Origin: Acidimicrobiales bacterium
GTDB taxonomy: Bacteria; Actinomycetota; Acidimicrobiia; Acidimicrobiales; RAAP-2
DNA length: 64,000 bases
Direction: 5' to 3'
NCBI GenBank assembly: GCA_017883045.1
Contig: JADGOJ010000001.1
Coordinates: 1-64,000 of the forward strand
Shown here piece after piece: positions 8,931 through 18,636 of this stretch; positions within the stretch are counted from its first letter, which is position 1; each line of letters starts with the position of its first letter. The notes under the pieces were generated by a model, which had not been told where the DNA came from, ran no database searches, and saw nothing but the letters and a program-made list of their open reading frames with translations. Both the position numbers and the translations under genes were made by a program.

Positions 8931-9125
8931 CGGTCGACTCCTTACTCTTCGTTGAAACGGACTGGGAGTTTTCCCAGCAACCGGAGCCATCTTTACCTCA
9001 AAATCAAGGAAATGAGCGGATTACTCATAAGTTTTCGGGGTTTTTGGGGGGTTCTCGAATCCAAAAGTGCTGTTCAAAGGCGATTTCCAGAATTTATCTT
9101 GCCCGCGTGGCCCACGGCACGGCTC
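8931..9125. other. AT-rich divergent intergenic region
   Basis: This stretch between the minus-strand HU gene and the plus-strand aminotransferase is clearly richer in A and T than its surroundings, with runs of T and G near 9034-9056. It must hold the HU promoter, but I cannot place a -35/-10 pair with confidence. Confidence 0.5.
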
Positions 9126-9131
9126 TACGAT
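9126..9131 (+). promoter_or_regulatory. -10 box, leaderless start of the aminotransferase gene
   Basis: TACGAT with a 6-nt gap to ATG 9138. It selects this ATG among the in-frame starts further upstream, whose extra residues do not look like the family. Confidence 0.55.
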
Positions 9132-9137
9132 GGCCCA

Positions 9138-10502
9138 ATGAACCACCTGAATCGCCAGAAACTGGCCCAGTTGGTGGCGTCTGAGCGGGACCGCTACGAC
9201 GCCGACCACCCCTCCTCCAAGGCCCTGCACGCGAGCGCCAACCACCTCTTCGCTCGGGTCCCCATGACCTGGATGAACAAGTGGCCCGGCGGCTTCCCCC
9301 TCGGCTTCGCGACGGCCCACGGCGCGCTGATCACCGACCTCGACGGCAACGAGTTGATCGACTTCGCCCTGGGTGACACCGGCGCAATGGCCGGCCACTC
9401 GCCCCGACCCCTCGTCGAGGCGATGCAGCGCCGCATCGGCGTCGAGGGCGGCGTGACGACCATGCTGCCCAACGAGGACGCCGAATGGGTGGCCGCCGAG
9501 ATGGCTCGACGCTTCGGCCTGCCGCAGTGGTCGTTCAGCCTGTCGGCCACCGATGCCAACCGGTGGCTGCTGCGCCTCGTGCGCCTCGTGACCAACCGCC
9601 CCAAGATCCTCGTCTTCTCCTACTCGTACCACGGCTCGGTCGACGAGACCTTCGTCGTGGTCGACGGGCAGGGCCGACCGACCTCGCGTCCCGGCAACGT
9701 CGGACCAGCGGTCGATCCGACCACCACGACGCGCGTCGTGGAGTTCAACGACCTCGCCGCGCTCGAGCGCGAGTTGGCCTTCGGAGACGTGGCGGCGGTG
9801 CTGACCGAGCCTGCGCTCACCAACATCGGCATCGTGATGGCCCAGCCCGGCTTCCTCGAGGGCGTGCGAGCGCTCTGCGACGAGACCGGCACCTTGCTGA
9901 TCCTCGACGAAACCCACACGTTCTCCGCCGGACCCGGGGGAGCGACGCGCCGGTTCAATCTGCGCCCCGACGCAATCACCATCGGCAAGTCGCTCGGGGG
10001 TGGCGTGCCGTGCGGGGCGTATGGCCTCAGCCGCGAGCTCGCCGAGCGCGTGCTCGACGCGGTGTCGAAGGGCGCCGACATCGAAGACGTCGGCGGGATC
10101 GGCGGCACCCTCGCCGGCAACGCCATGAGCTTCGCCGCCATGCGCGCTGTCCTTGGACGAGTGCTGACCGACGACGCCTTCGGACCAATGGAGCTGCTGG
10201 CGACGGCGTTCGCCGAGGGTGTGCAGCGTTCGATCGACGCCCGCGGACTCCCGTGGTCGATCAGCCAGCTCGGTGCGCGCTGCGAGTACCGCTTCGCGAA
10301 TCCCGCTCCGACCAACGGCGGTGACTCGCTGCGCAGCGCCGATCCGCTGCTCGAGGACTACCTGCACCTGCACTGCGTGAACCGGGGGGTCCTCCTGACG
10401 CCGTTCCACAACATGGCCCTGATGTGTCCCGCGACGACTCGCGACCACGTGGCGCGCCACCAAGAGGTCTTCGACGACGCGCTCGACGCGCTGTTCGCCT
10501 AA
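9138..10502 (+). CDS. Class III PLP-dependent aminotransferase (glutamate-1-semialdehyde aminomutase-like)
   Basis: A 454-residue fold-type I aminotransferase. The PLP lysine is K284 in TIGKSLGGGVPCGAYG, the cofactor aspartate D257 in LLILDETHTF, and the substrate/PLP region SYSYHGSVDE (161-170) are visible. Overall pattern is closest to glutamate-1-semialdehyde 2,1-aminomutase (HemL) and relatives that handle varied amino donors. No haem genes are nearby, and some HemL positions differ, so I do not call it hemL. It stands as a single gene between the HU gene and obg and may act on a small amino acid or amine; substrate unknown. Confidence 0.85.
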   Translation: MNHLNRQKLAQLVASERDRYDADHPSSKALHASANHLFARVPMTWMNKWPGGFPLGFATAHGALITDLDGNELIDFALGDTGAMAGHSPRPLVEAMQRRIGVEGGVTTMLPNEDAEWVAAEMARRFGLPQWSFSLSATDANRWLLRLVRLVTNRPKILVFSYSYHGSVDETFVVVDGQGRPTSRPGNVGPAVDPTTTTRVVEFNDLAALERELAFGDVAAVLTEPALTNIGIVMAQPGFLEGVRALCDETGTLLILDETHTFSAGPGGATRRFNLRPDAITIGKSLGGGVPCGAYGLSRELAERVLDAVSKGADIEDVGGIGGTLAGNAMSFAAMRAVLGRVLTDDAFGPMELLATAFAEGVQRSIDARGLPWSISQLGARCEYRFANPAPTNGGDSLRSADPLLEDYLHLHCVNRGVLLTPFHNMALMCPATTRDHVARHQEVFDDALDALFA

Positions 10503-10529
10503 GCCCGAGGACCGCTCCGGGCAGGCCCG

Positions 10530-10535
10530 TAGGAT
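10530..10535 (+). promoter_or_regulatory. -10 box, leaderless start of obg
   Basis: TAGGAT with a 6-nt gap to GTG 10542. It gives obg-proB its own promoter, in keeping with the separation from rplU-rpmA. Confidence 0.55.
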
Positions 10536-10541
10536 GGTGCC

Positions 10542-11909
10542 GTGTCCACCTTCGTCGATTTCGCCCAGCTGCATGCCAAGGCGGGCGACGGCGGGGCGGG
10601 ATGCGTGAGCTTTCGCCGCGAGGCCCACGTGGCCAAGGGCGGTCCCGACGGGGGCGACGGCGGGCGCGGCGGCAGCGTCTGGATCGTCGCGGACAACAAC
10701 CAGGCCTCGCTGCTGGGCTTTCGCGACCACCCGTTTCGCCGGGCCACCGACGGCCAGCACGGCACGTCCAAGCGCCAGCACGGCTCGGGTGGCAAGGACA
10801 CCATCGTCACGGTGCCCGTGGGCACCATCGTCTACAGCCGCGAGGGCGAGCTCCTCGTCGACCTGGGCGGGCCCGGCGACCGCTGGCTCGCCGCCGAGGG
10901 CGGGCTCGGGGGCCAGGGCAACGCGCGGTTCCTGTCGAACAGGCGTCGCGCCCCGGCCTTCGCCGAGCAGGGCGAGAAGGGCCAGGAGGCCTGGTACAAC
11001 CTCGAGCTGAAGCTCCAGGCCGACGTGGCGCTGATCGGATTCCCCAACGTCGGCAAGTCGACGCTGATCTCGCGGGTGTCGGCCGCTCGACCGAAGATCG
11101 CGGACTACCCGTTCACCACGCTCGTGCCCAACCTCGGTGTCGTGCGGGTCGGCGCGCGCTCGGGGCGCCCGGGCGACGCCACCGAGTTCGTCATGGCCGA
11201 CATCCCCGGACTGATCGAGGGAGCCGCCGAAGGGCGCGGGCTCGGTCACGACTTCTTGCGCCACGTCGAGCGCGCCCGCGTGCTCTGCGTGCTGCTCGAC
11301 CTCTCCGAGCTCGCGCCCCTCGAGCCCCAGGCGCAGTTGGACATCCTGCTGCGAGAGCTCGGTGACTACCAGGCCGACCTGCTCGAGCGCCCGCGGGTCA
11401 TCGTCGGGTCCAAGGGCGACGTCGCCGCGCACGAGATGGAGGGCATCCTCGTCATCTCCTCGGTCACCGGCGAGGGCATCGACCAATTGGTCAATCAGCT
11501 CGCCGCACTGGTCGTGCAGGTCCGCAAGGAAGAGGCCGAGAAGATCGAACACGAGATCGTCGTGCACAAGCCCCTGCCCGACGAGATCACGGTCGAGAAG
11601 AGCGGCGCGGGCGAGTGGACCGTGGGCGGTCGGCCCGCGATCCGCGCGGTGCGCTTCCAGGACCTCACCGACGACGAGGCGCTCGCCGAGATCGTGCGGC
11701 GCCTGCGCGCGCTGGGCGTCGATCGGATGCTGACGCGCGCGGGAGTGCGCGATGGCGACATCGTGAACATCGGACCACTCTCGTTCGAGTGGTGGCGTGA
11801 CGAAGTGGGCGCCGGACTCGACCGAGGCGACCACCACCGCGCGACGCGACGCGAGCGGCTCGCGCGACACGGGCGACTCGACCTGGGGGGGAGCGATGAC
11901 GACTCGTAG
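10542..11909 (+). CDS. obgE: GTPase Obg/CgtA
   Basis: Essential GTPase that binds the 50S subunit late in assembly and responds to ppGpp. The 455-residue protein has the glycine-rich Obg fold (1-158, with repeated GGDGG and GGLGGQGN), the G domain with GFPNVGKST (G1), DIPGLIEGA (G3) and GSKGD in place of the usual NKxD (G4), and the actinobacterial C-terminal OCT domain ending in FEWWRDE followed by a polar tail. The G4 variant is the only oddity. Its end overlaps proB by 14 bases. Confidence 0.96.
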   Translation: MSTFVDFAQLHAKAGDGGAGCVSFRREAHVAKGGPDGGDGGRGGSVWIVADNNQASLLGFRDHPFRRATDGQHGTSKRQHGSGGKDTIVTVPVGTIVYSREGELLVDLGGPGDRWLAAEGGLGGQGNARFLSNRRRAPAFAEQGEKGQEAWYNLELKLQADVALIGFPNVGKSTLISRVSAARPKIADYPFTTLVPNLGVVRVGARSGRPGDATEFVMADIPGLIEGAAEGRGLGHDFLRHVERARVLCVLLDLSELAPLEPQAQLDILLRELGDYQADLLERPRVIVGSKGDVAAHEMEGILVISSVTGEGIDQLVNQLAALVVQVRKEEAEKIEHEIVVHKPLPDEITVEKSGAGEWTVGGRPAIRAVRFQDLTDDEALAEIVRRLRALGVDRMLTRAGVRDGDIVNIGPLSFEWWRDEVGAGLDRGDHHRATRRERLARHGRLDLGGSDDDS

Positions 11910-12966
11910 CGTCGTGGTGAAGATCGGCACCTCGTCGGTCACCGACGACACCGGCGGCGTCGCCTACGGCGTGCTCGTGAACATCGCGCTGGACGTGGTG
12001 GACCTGCGCTTGCAGGGCTGGAACGTCGTCGTCGTGACCTCGGGCGCCATCACCGCCGGCTGGGCCGAGGTGGGCAAGGGCCGACCCCGTCCGACCGACA
12101 GCGTCAAGCTGCAGGCGGTCTCGGCGGTGGGGCAGCCGCTGTTGATGCACGCGTGGCGCAACGCCTTCGCCGAAGTGGGCGCGGCCGTGGGACAGGTGCT
12201 GCTCGCTCCGCTCGACTTCTCGCACCGCGGCCAGTACCTCCACGCTCGCGGCACCCTCGAGGCGCTCCAGAGCCTCGACGTCGTGCCGATCGTGAACGAG
12301 AACGACGCCGTCGCCGACGAGGAGATCCGCTTCGGCGACAACGACCGGCTGGCCGCGTTGGTGGCGAACCTGGTCGGGGCTTCGCACCTCGTGCTCTTGA
12401 CCGATACCGAAGGGCTGTTGACCGCCGACCCGCGCCTCGACCCCTCGGCGACCTTGATCGAGGAGGTCACCGCCTTGGACACCGACCTGGTCGAGATCGC
12501 CGGGGCGAGCCGGTCGGGTGTGGGCAGCGGGGGCATGGCCTCGAAGCTGGCGGCCGCGCGCATGGCCTCCTGGTCGGGCATCACCACGGTAATCGCGCCG
12601 GCCCACGCTCACAACGCCCTGCGACACGCCCTGAGCGGCGCCGCCGGCTTCGGCACGACCTTCCACCCACGCCCCGAGCGGCTCTCGGCGCGCAAGTCGT
12701 GGATCGCCTTCGCGGTGGCGAGCCACGGGTCGCTGCACATCAACCAGGGCGCGCTGCAGGCCCTCGAGAACCACGGGCGCAGCCTGTTGCGCGTGGGTGT
12801 CGAGTCCCACGACGGCGCGTTCGCCGAGGGCGACGCCGTCGACATCAAGGGGCCAGACGGCCAGATCGTCGCCAAGGGTCTGGTGCGGGTCAGCGCCGAG
12901 GCGTTCAGGGACGGCGACGACGTCGTCGTCCACCGCGACGACCTCGTGCTGCTTCGTCGGGTCTAG
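11896..12966 (+). CDS. proB: Glutamate 5-kinase
   Basis: First step of proline synthesis: ATP-dependent phosphorylation of glutamate. ATG 11896 is preceded by a G-rich ribosome binding site and gives 356 residues: an amino-acid kinase domain (VVVKIGTSSVTD at the N-terminus, NENDAVADEE and GDNDRLAA in the active site, GSGGMASKL further on) followed by a PUA domain (about 275-350). The frame is open further upstream inside obg, but that part is a shadow. Overlap with obg and proximity of proA indicate a linked unit. Confidence 0.96.
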   Translation: MTTRSVVVKIGTSSVTDDTGGVAYGVLVNIALDVVDLRLQGWNVVVVTSGAITAGWAEVGKGRPRPTDSVKLQAVSAVGQPLLMHAWRNAFAEVGAAVGQVLLAPLDFSHRGQYLHARGTLEALQSLDVVPIVNENDAVADEEIRFGDNDRLAALVANLVGASHLVLLTDTEGLLTADPRLDPSATLIEEVTALDTDLVEIAGASRSGVGSGGMASKLAAARMASWSGITTVIAPAHAHNALRHALSGAAGFGTTFHPRPERLSARKSWIAFAVASHGSLHINQGALQALENHGRSLLRVGVESHDGAFAEGDAVDIKGPDGQIVAKGLVRVSAEAFRDGDDVVVHRDDLVLLRRV

Positions 12967-12977
12967 GCGCTCTCCGT

Positions 12978-12983
12978 TAGCCT
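12978..12983 (+). promoter_or_regulatory. -10 box, leaderless start of proA
   Basis: TAGCCT with a 6-nt gap to ATG 12990. It favours ATG 12990 over the GTG one codon earlier. Confidence 0.5.
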
Positions 12984-12989
12984 GTAGTG

Positions 12990-14225
12990 ATGACGACGAG
13001 CGCATTGGCGCAACAGGGCCACGCCGTTCGCGACGCCGCCGTCGCGCTGGCCCAGGCGAGCGACGACCAGCGCCGCGCGGTGCTGCGCCACGTCGCCGAC
13101 CGCCTCGAACAGACGACCGACGAGCTGCTCGCCATCAACGCCAGAGAGCTCGACGCCTACCGAGAGTCCGGCGCGGGCCGCGACCGGCTGCTGCTGACCG
13201 AGGCCCGTGTCGCGTCGATGGCGAGTGCGCTGCGCGAGATCGCCGACGCCCCCGACCCGCTGTTCGAGACGCTCGACGCGAGCACGCGGCCCAACGGACT
13301 GCGCATCGAGCGACTGCGAGTGCCGCTCGGGGTGATCGGCGTCGTCTACGAGAACCGCCCGAACGTCACGAGCGACGTGGCCGGGCTCTGCATCCGCAGT
13401 GGCAACGCGGCCTACCTGCGCGGATCGTCAACGGCGCTGTCGACCAATCGGTTCATCGTCTCTCTGTGGCACGAGGCGCTCGAGAAGGAGGGTCTGCCGT
13501 CGGCTGCGGTCTCCCTGGTCGAGGACACGTCGCACGAGACCGCGACGGCCTTCATGCAGATGACCGACGTGCTCGACTGCCTCATCCCTCGCGGAGGCCC
13601 CAGCCTGATCGCCGCGATGCGCGAGCACGCCCGGGTTCCCTACGTGCTCGACGGCGACGGCAACTGCCACATCTACGTCGACGAGTCGGCCGACCTCGAC
13701 CAGGCGGTAAGGATCGTGCGCAACGCCAAGGTGTCACGTCCGGGGGTGTGCAACGCCGCCGAGACGGTGCTCGTGCATCGAAAGGTCGCCGAGCGCTTCC
13801 TGCCCGCCCTCGCCGGCGCGATGCCCGAGGTCGAACTGCGCGGCGACGGCGCCACGCGCGAGCTGCTGCCCGGCGCCACACCCGCCACCGAGGAGGACTA
13901 CGGGCGCGAGTACCTCGACCTGATCCTGGCCGTGAGGGTCGTCGACTCGCTCGACGAGGCGATCGCGCACGTGGCGCGCTACGGCACCGGCCACAGCGAG
14001 GCGATCGTCACGGAGAACCTCGACAACGCCGAGCAGTGGGTGAAGCGCGTCGACGCCGCCGCCGTGCTCGTGAACGCCTCGACCCGGTTCATCGACGGTG
14101 GCGAGCTGGGACTCGGCGGCGAGGTCGGCATCTCGACCCAGAAGCTGCACGCGCGAGGGCCCATGGGCCTGCGCGAGCTGACCTGCCTGAAGTGGGTCGT
14201 ACGAGGAGAGGGACAGATTCGATGA
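12990..14225 (+). CDS. proA: Gamma-glutamyl phosphate reductase
   Basis: Second step of proline synthesis: NADPH-dependent reduction of glutamyl-5-phosphate. The 411-residue aldehyde dehydrogenase-fold protein has the catalytic cysteine in SRPGVCNAAETVLVH and the typical VIYENRPNVTSD-like segment (here GVVYENRPNVTSDVAG). ATG 12990 is chosen over GTG 12987 from the upstream -10 box. It follows proB after 23 bases and overlaps the next gene as ATGA. Confidence 0.96.
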   Translation: MTTSALAQQGHAVRDAAVALAQASDDQRRAVLRHVADRLEQTTDELLAINARELDAYRESGAGRDRLLLTEARVASMASALREIADAPDPLFETLDASTRPNGLRIERLRVPLGVIGVVYENRPNVTSDVAGLCIRSGNAAYLRGSSTALSTNRFIVSLWHEALEKEGLPSAAVSLVEDTSHETATAFMQMTDVLDCLIPRGGPSLIAAMREHARVPYVLDGDGNCHIYVDESADLDQAVRIVRNAKVSRPGVCNAAETVLVHRKVAERFLPALAGAMPEVELRGDGATRELLPGATPATEEDYGREYLDLILAVRVVDSLDEAIAHVARYGTGHSEAIVTENLDNAEQWVKRVDAAAVLVNASTRFIDGGELGLGGEVGISTQKLHARGPMGLRELTCLKWVVRGEGQIR

Positions 14226-15169
14226 CCGCACTGGACCCACGCGAAGAGCTCGCCCGGCGACTGGGGCTCGCCGAGGTGCCCAAGGTGCGCTTCGAGTCGC
14301 CCGACGACGTGCGCCAGCGCCTCGCCGACAACGACTACCTGAGCGACGACGCCATCGCGTCGGTCACGTACCTCGCGGACCGGCTCGCCAAGCCCGTGCT
14401 CGTCGAGGGGCCGGCGGGCACCGGCAAGACGGCCCTCGCCAGGGCCGTCGCCGACTCGATCGGGGCCCGTCTGATCCGCCTGCAGTGCTACGAGGGACTC
14501 GACGACTCCAAGGCCCTCTACGAGTGGAACTACCGCAAGCAACTACTGCGGATCCAGGCCGGACGCCCCGAAGGCGAGGGCACCGAGGACTGGGGGCACC
14601 TCGAGGAGGACATCTTCGGCGAGGAGTTCCTGCTGACGCGTCCGCTGCTCGAGGCGATCTCGGCGACCGACCCGGTCGTGCTCTTGATCGACGAGGTCGA
14701 CCGCGTCGAGCTCGAGACCGAGGCGCTGCTGCTCGAGGTCCTCTCGGAGTATCAGGTCTCGATCCCCGAGCTGGGCACCGTGAAGGCCAAGCAGATCCCG
14801 ATGGTCTTCCTGACGTCGAACAACACCCGTGAGCTCTCCGAGGCGTTGAAGCGGCGCTGCCTCTACCTCTACATCGGCTACCCGAGCGTCGAGCGCGAGC
14901 GCGACATCATCCTCTCGCGCGTGCCCGGCATCTCGACGGCCCTGGCCGAGCAGATCGCCCAGGTCGTGCGGAGCCTGCGTACGCTCGACCTGAAGAAGGC
15001 GCCCTCGGTGTCCGAGACCCTCGACTGGGCGCGGACCCTCGTGGTGCTCGGGCGCAAGGAGATCGGCGACCAGGACGCCGCGGCTACGCTGCACATCTTG
15101 CTGAAGTACCAGTCCGACATTGAGCGAGCCACCAAAGAACTCCTCGGTCGCTCGAAGCCGCTTGCTTAA
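14222..15169 (+). CDS. MoxR-type AAA+ ATPase
   Basis: A 315-residue single-domain AAA+ protein with Walker A GPAGTGKTALA, Walker B LLIDEVDR and sensor TSNNTRELSEALKRRC. MoxR ATPases act as chaperones that insert metals or remodel complexes together with a VWA-domain partner; such a partner follows directly. The frame is open far upstream through proA, but ATG 14222 overlaps the proA stop (ATGA) and starts the homologous part. The client complex is unknown; in CO dehydrogenase clusters the same pair is CoxD/CoxE, but no such enzyme genes are here. Confidence 0.88.
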   Translation: MTALDPREELARRLGLAEVPKVRFESPDDVRQRLADNDYLSDDAIASVTYLADRLAKPVLVEGPAGTGKTALARAVADSIGARLIRLQCYEGLDDSKALYEWNYRKQLLRIQAGRPEGEGTEDWGHLEEDIFGEEFLLTRPLLEAISATDPVVLLIDEVDRVELETEALLLEVLSEYQVSIPELGTVKAKQIPMVFLTSNNTRELSEALKRRCLYLYIGYPSVERERDIILSRVPGISTALAEQIAQVVRSLRTLDLKKAPSVSETLDWARTLVVLGRKEIGDQDAAATLHILLKYQSDIERATKELLGRSKPLA

Positions 15170-16598
15170 CCTGCTCGGCGACTTCATCGGCGAGCTGCGC
15201 TCGGCCGGGATCCCGATCTCGATGAGCGAGCACGTGGACGCCGCGCGCGCCATGGAGGTGATCGACCTCGGCGACCGGGCGATGGTCAAGAGCTCGCTCG
15301 CGGCGACCCTCGTGAAGGACGGCGACCATCTGCCGGTCTTCAACACCGCCTTCGAGGTCTTCTTCTCGACGCGCTCGTGGCAGAACGCCGAGCAGTTCAT
15401 GGGCGAGGGCGACGAGGACGAGCAACTGACCCGCGAAGGGGGAGCGGGCGCGAGCGGGCCGGGCCAGTCGCGCGGCGAGGGCGGCGGCTCGTCGTCGTCG
15501 CTGAGCGCCCAAGAGCTGGCCGACCTGCTCTTTCGCGCCCTGCGCGACGGCGACCTCGGCGCGCTGCGCCACGCGGCGAGCGAATCGGTGACCCGCTACG
15601 CCGGGATGGAGCCGGGCCGCCCGGTGGGTGGCACGTACTACCTCTACCGGACGCTGCGGAACCTGGACCTGGAGAACCTCGAACGCCGGCTCACCACGGG
15701 CCCTCAAGGCGAGGGCGACGACCAGCTCGCCCAGCGCCTGGCGCGCGAGGAGGCCCACGCGCGCATCGAGCACTTGAAGGCTGAGATCGAACGGGTCATC
15801 CGCGAACGGCTCGTCGAGGACCGCGGGGCCGAGGCGCTCGCCAAGTCCGTGCGCAAGCCCCTGCCCGAGGACATCGACGTGATGCACGCCAACCGCGACG
15901 AGATGGCCCAGCTCGAGCGAGCCCTTCGTCCACTCAGCCGCAAGCTGGCGACCCGCCTCGCGCGCCGCCGCCGGCGCCGGCGCCGCGGCCCGGTGGACCT
16001 GCGCCACACCGTGCGCCGGAGCCTCTCGACGGGCGGCGTGCCGATCGACCTGCGCTTCAAGCCGCCCCACCCCGCCAAGCCCGAGATCTTCGTGATCGCC
16101 GACGTCTCGGGTTCGGTCGCGTCCTTCGCGCGCTTCACGCTGCACCTGGTGCACGCCATCAGCTCGCAGTTCTCCAAGGTCCGCAGCTTCGTCTTCGTCG
16201 ACGGCCTCGACGAGGTCACCCGGCTCTTCGACGGGGTCGACGACCCCGCCGAGGCGGTCGCGCGCATCAACGCCGAGGCCGACGTGATCGCCTTCGACGG
16301 CCACTCCGACTACGGCCGGGCGCTGCTGACCTTCCACGAGCGCTTCGCCAAGGACATCACCCGGCGCTCGACGGTGCTGATCCTGGGCGACGCGCGCAAC
16401 AACTACCACCAGGCCCACGCCGAGATCATCGCCGACCTGCACTACCGCGCCAAGTCCGTGTACTGGCTGAACCCCGAGCCCACCGCCTACTGGAACAGCG
16501 GCGACTCGATCATCAACCAGTACGCGCCCTACTGCGAGCGGGTGATCGAGTGTCGGACCCTGCGCCAGCTCGAGGCCTTCGTCGGAGAACTGGAGTGA
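15120..16598 (+). CDS. VWA domain protein, CoxE-like
   Basis: Partner of the preceding MoxR ATPase. The C-terminal half is a von Willebrand A domain with the metal-site DVSGSVASF and later a conserved Asp in ILGDARNN; the N-terminal half is charged and includes an Arg-rich RRRRRRRRG segment. The start is uncertain: TTG 15120 gives 492 residues and a 50-base overlap with the ATPase gene; TTG 15162 (LNLLGDFIGEL) would shorten it by 14. Neither has a strong ribosome binding site, so translational coupling is likely. Role inferred from family: metal-dependent protein interaction during maturation of an unknown target. Confidence 0.82.
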   Translation: MSEPPKNSSVARSRLLNLLGDFIGELRSAGIPISMSEHVDAARAMEVIDLGDRAMVKSSLAATLVKDGDHLPVFNTAFEVFFSTRSWQNAEQFMGEGDEDEQLTREGGAGASGPGQSRGEGGGSSSSLSAQELADLLFRALRDGDLGALRHAASESVTRYAGMEPGRPVGGTYYLYRTLRNLDLENLERRLTTGPQGEGDDQLAQRLAREEAHARIEHLKAEIERVIRERLVEDRGAEALAKSVRKPLPEDIDVMHANRDEMAQLERALRPLSRKLATRLARRRRRRRRGPVDLRHTVRRSLSTGGVPIDLRFKPPHPAKPEIFVIADVSGSVASFARFTLHLVHAISSQFSKVRSFVFVDGLDEVTRLFDGVDDPAEAVARINAEADVIAFDGHSDYGRALLTFHERFAKDITRRSTVLILGDARNNYHQAHAEIIADLHYRAKSVYWLNPEPTAYWNSGDSIINQYAPYCERVIECRTLRQLEAFVGELE

Positions 16599-17281
16599 GC
16601 GAGGACCAGCGACTGCCGCCCGTGGGATTCCGTCAACGCGGTCCGGCGCCGAGCGGGACGAGGTTGCTCATGATCCGCCACGGCGAGAGCCGCGCGAACG
16701 CCGAGGGACTCGCCGGGGGCCACCTCGGTGACGGGGGGCTGACCGACCTCGGACGTCGCCAGGCGCGGGCCCTGCGTGATCGCCTGGTGATGAGCCGCGA
16801 GCTCGAGGGCGCGAGCGCGTTCTACACCTCCACCTTGCCCCGCGCCATCGAGACCGCGCGGATCGTGCGTGCGGCGGTGCCGGCGCACCTCGAGCCGGTG
16901 GCCGACGAGACGCTGTGCGAGATCAGCGTGGGCGAGGGCGACGGGCTGACCTGGGCCGCGCTCGTCGAACGGTTCGGTTCGCCGGACTGGGAGCGCGACC
17001 CCCACGAGATCACCGCGCCGGGCGGCGAGTCGCTCATCGACTTCTTCGAGCGCTGCCGCGCGGCCATCGAGCGCCTCGTCGAGCGCCACCCCGGCGAGCT
17101 GGTGGTGCTCGTCGTGCACGGCGGGGTGATCGAGCAGGCGATGAAGATCTACCAGGGACTGGCCGGCCACGTGCGGCTGCGGCCGCGGATCGAGAACTGC
17201 TCGATGACCGAGATCGAGTTCAACGGCGAACGCCGTCGACTGCTGCGCTACAACGACCGCGCGCCGTTGGCGCCCGAGTAG
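16595..17281 (+). CDS. Histidine phosphatase (phosphoglycerate mutase-like)
   Basis: A 228-residue member of the histidine phosphatase superfamily with the phospho-accepting MIRHGES motif (about residue 28) and the second catalytic histidine in [13 protein letters not shown] 16595 overlaps the upstream stop as GTGA. Lack of the long phosphoglycerate mutase insert and the variable substrate pocket leave the substrate open: sugar phosphate, nucleotide or phosphoprotein. The 3' end overlaps the convergent DAHP synthase gene by 34 bases. Confidence 0.85.
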   Translation: MSEDQRLPPVGFRQRGPAPSGTRLLMIRHGESRANAEGLAGGHLGDGGLTDLGRRQARALRDRLVMSRELEGASAFYTSTLPRAIETARIVRAAVPAHLEPVADETLCEISVGEGDGLTWAALVERFGSPDWERDPHEITAPGGESLIDFFERCRAAIERLVERHPGELVVLVVHGGVIEQAMKIYQGLAGHVRLRPRIENCSMTEIEFNGERRRLLRYNDRAPLAPE

Positions 17282-18630
17282 CGCTGCAGGAACTCCGCGA
17301 CGTGGAACGCCATGTCCAGGCTCTGGGTGGCGTTGAGCCGGGGGTCGCAGATCGAGGTGTAGTTGAGGTCCAGGTCGCCCTCGGCGAGCCGTGAGCCTCC
17401 GCCCAGGCACTCGGTGACGTTGTCGCCGGTCAGCTCGATGTGCAGGCCGCCCGGCCAGGTGCCGAGGCCCTGGTGGATATCGAAGAACTGGGCGGTCTCG
17501 GAGAGCACGTCGTCGAATCGGCGCGTCTTCTGGCCCCCCGACGCCACGAAGGTGTTGCCGTGCATCGGGTCGCACGCCCACACGACGTTGGCCCCCTCGT
17601 CGCTCAGCGCCTGGACGAGGGTCGGCAGCTTGTCGGCGATGCGGTCGTGGCCCATGCGCGCGATCAGCGTCAGCCGCCCCGCGACGTTGTGGGGGTTCAG
17701 CGCGTTGACCAGCGCCACCAGCTCGCCGACGCCCATGCTCGGGCCGACCTTCAGGCCCACCGGATTGGCGACGCCGCGCAGGAACTCGACGTGGGCGCCG
17801 TCGATCTGGCGGGTGCGGTCGCCGATCCACAGCATGTGCGCCGAGCAGTCGTACCAGTCGCCGCTCAGCGAGTCGCGGCGCGTCAGCGCCTGCTCGTAGG
17901 GCAAGATGAGCGACTCGTGGCTGGTGTAGAAGTCGACGGCCTGCAGCGCGTTGTCGTCGTGCAGGTCGATGCCGCAGGCCTTCATGAACTGCAGGGCGCG
18001 CTCGATCTCGTCGGCGACGACCTCGTAGCGCTTGCCCTCGAGCGAGTTGGCGACGAACTCCTGGTTCCAGGCGTGGACCCGCGACAGCGCGGCGAAGCCG
18101 CCGGTCGTGAAGGCGCGCAGCAGGTTCAGCGTCGCCACGCTCTGGTGATAGGCGGCGAGCATGCGCTCGGGGTTGGGGCGGCGCGCGTCGGCGTCGAACT
18201 CCTCGTCGTTGACGATGTGCCCGCGGAACGAGTCGAGACGCACGCCATCGCGCTCTTCGAACTCGTCCGAGCGGGGCTTGGCGAACTGCCCGGCGATGCG
18301 TCCGACCTTGATCACCGGCACGCCGGCCGCGTAGGTCAGCGCCACGGCCATCTGCAAGATGACCTTCAGCTTGTCGCGGATCGAGTCGGCCGAGCCCTCG
18401 TGGAAGGACTCGGCGCAGTCACCGGCCTGCAAGAGGAAGGCCTTGCCCTGGGCGACCAGCGCGAGGTGCTCTTGGAGTCGTCGGGCCTCGCCGGCGAAGA
18501 CGAGGGGTGGCTTGGTCGCCAGTTCGGCCTCGACGCGGCTCAGGTGCTCGAGGTCCGGCCACGTCGGGCTCTGGGCGGCGTGGCGCGCGCGCCACGAACT
18601 CGGAGTCCAGTCGAGTGCGGTCGATTCCAT
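17248..18630 (-). CDS. aroG: Class II 3-deoxy-7-phosphoheptulonate synthase
   Basis: First step of the shikimate pathway: condensation of phosphoenolpyruvate and erythrose-4-phosphate. The 460-residue protein is the plant/actinobacterial class II type, with the metal-binding cysteine in [12 protein letters not shown], and [11 protein letters not shown] and [13 protein letters not shown] near the C-terminus. Two ATGs stand side by side; 18630 is chosen because TACGCT is 6 nt before it. Short distance to the divergent nadD means both promoters share about 50 bases. Mycobacterial AroG is the closest well-known homologue type. Confidence 0.95.
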   Translation of the reverse strand: MESTALDWTPSSWRARHAAQSPTWPDLEHLSRVEAELATKPPLVFAGEARRLQEHLALVAQGKAFLLQAGDCAESFHEGSADSIRDKLKVILQMAVALTYAAGVPVIKVGRIAGQFAKPRSDEFEERDGVRLDSFRGHIVNDEEFDADARRPNPERMLAAYHQSVATLNLLRAFTTGGFAALSRVHAWNQEFVANSLEGKRYEVVADEIERALQFMKACGIDLHDDNALQAVDFYTSHESLILPYEQALTRRDSLSGDWYDCSAHMLWIGDRTRQIDGAHVEFLRGVANPVGLKVGPSMGVGELVALVNALNPHNVAGRLTLIARMGHDRIADKLPTLVQALSDEGANVVWACDPMHGNTFVASGGQKTRRFDDVLSETAQFFDIHQGLGTWPGGLHIELTGDNVTECLGGGSRLAEGDLDLNYTSICDPRLNATQSLDMAFHVAEFLQRYSGANGARSL

Positions 18631-18636
18631 CATCCA

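Noticed and set aside
9034-9056. T- and G-rich run before the aminotransferase as a terminator or G-quadruplex
   Set aside because: The flanking inverted repeat is only six bases and the G-runs are too few for a confident call.
9021-11951. 976-codon minus-strand open frame
   Set aside because: It is antisense to the aminotransferase and obg, both of which show clear family motifs. Long antisense frames are expected in GC-rich coding DNA.
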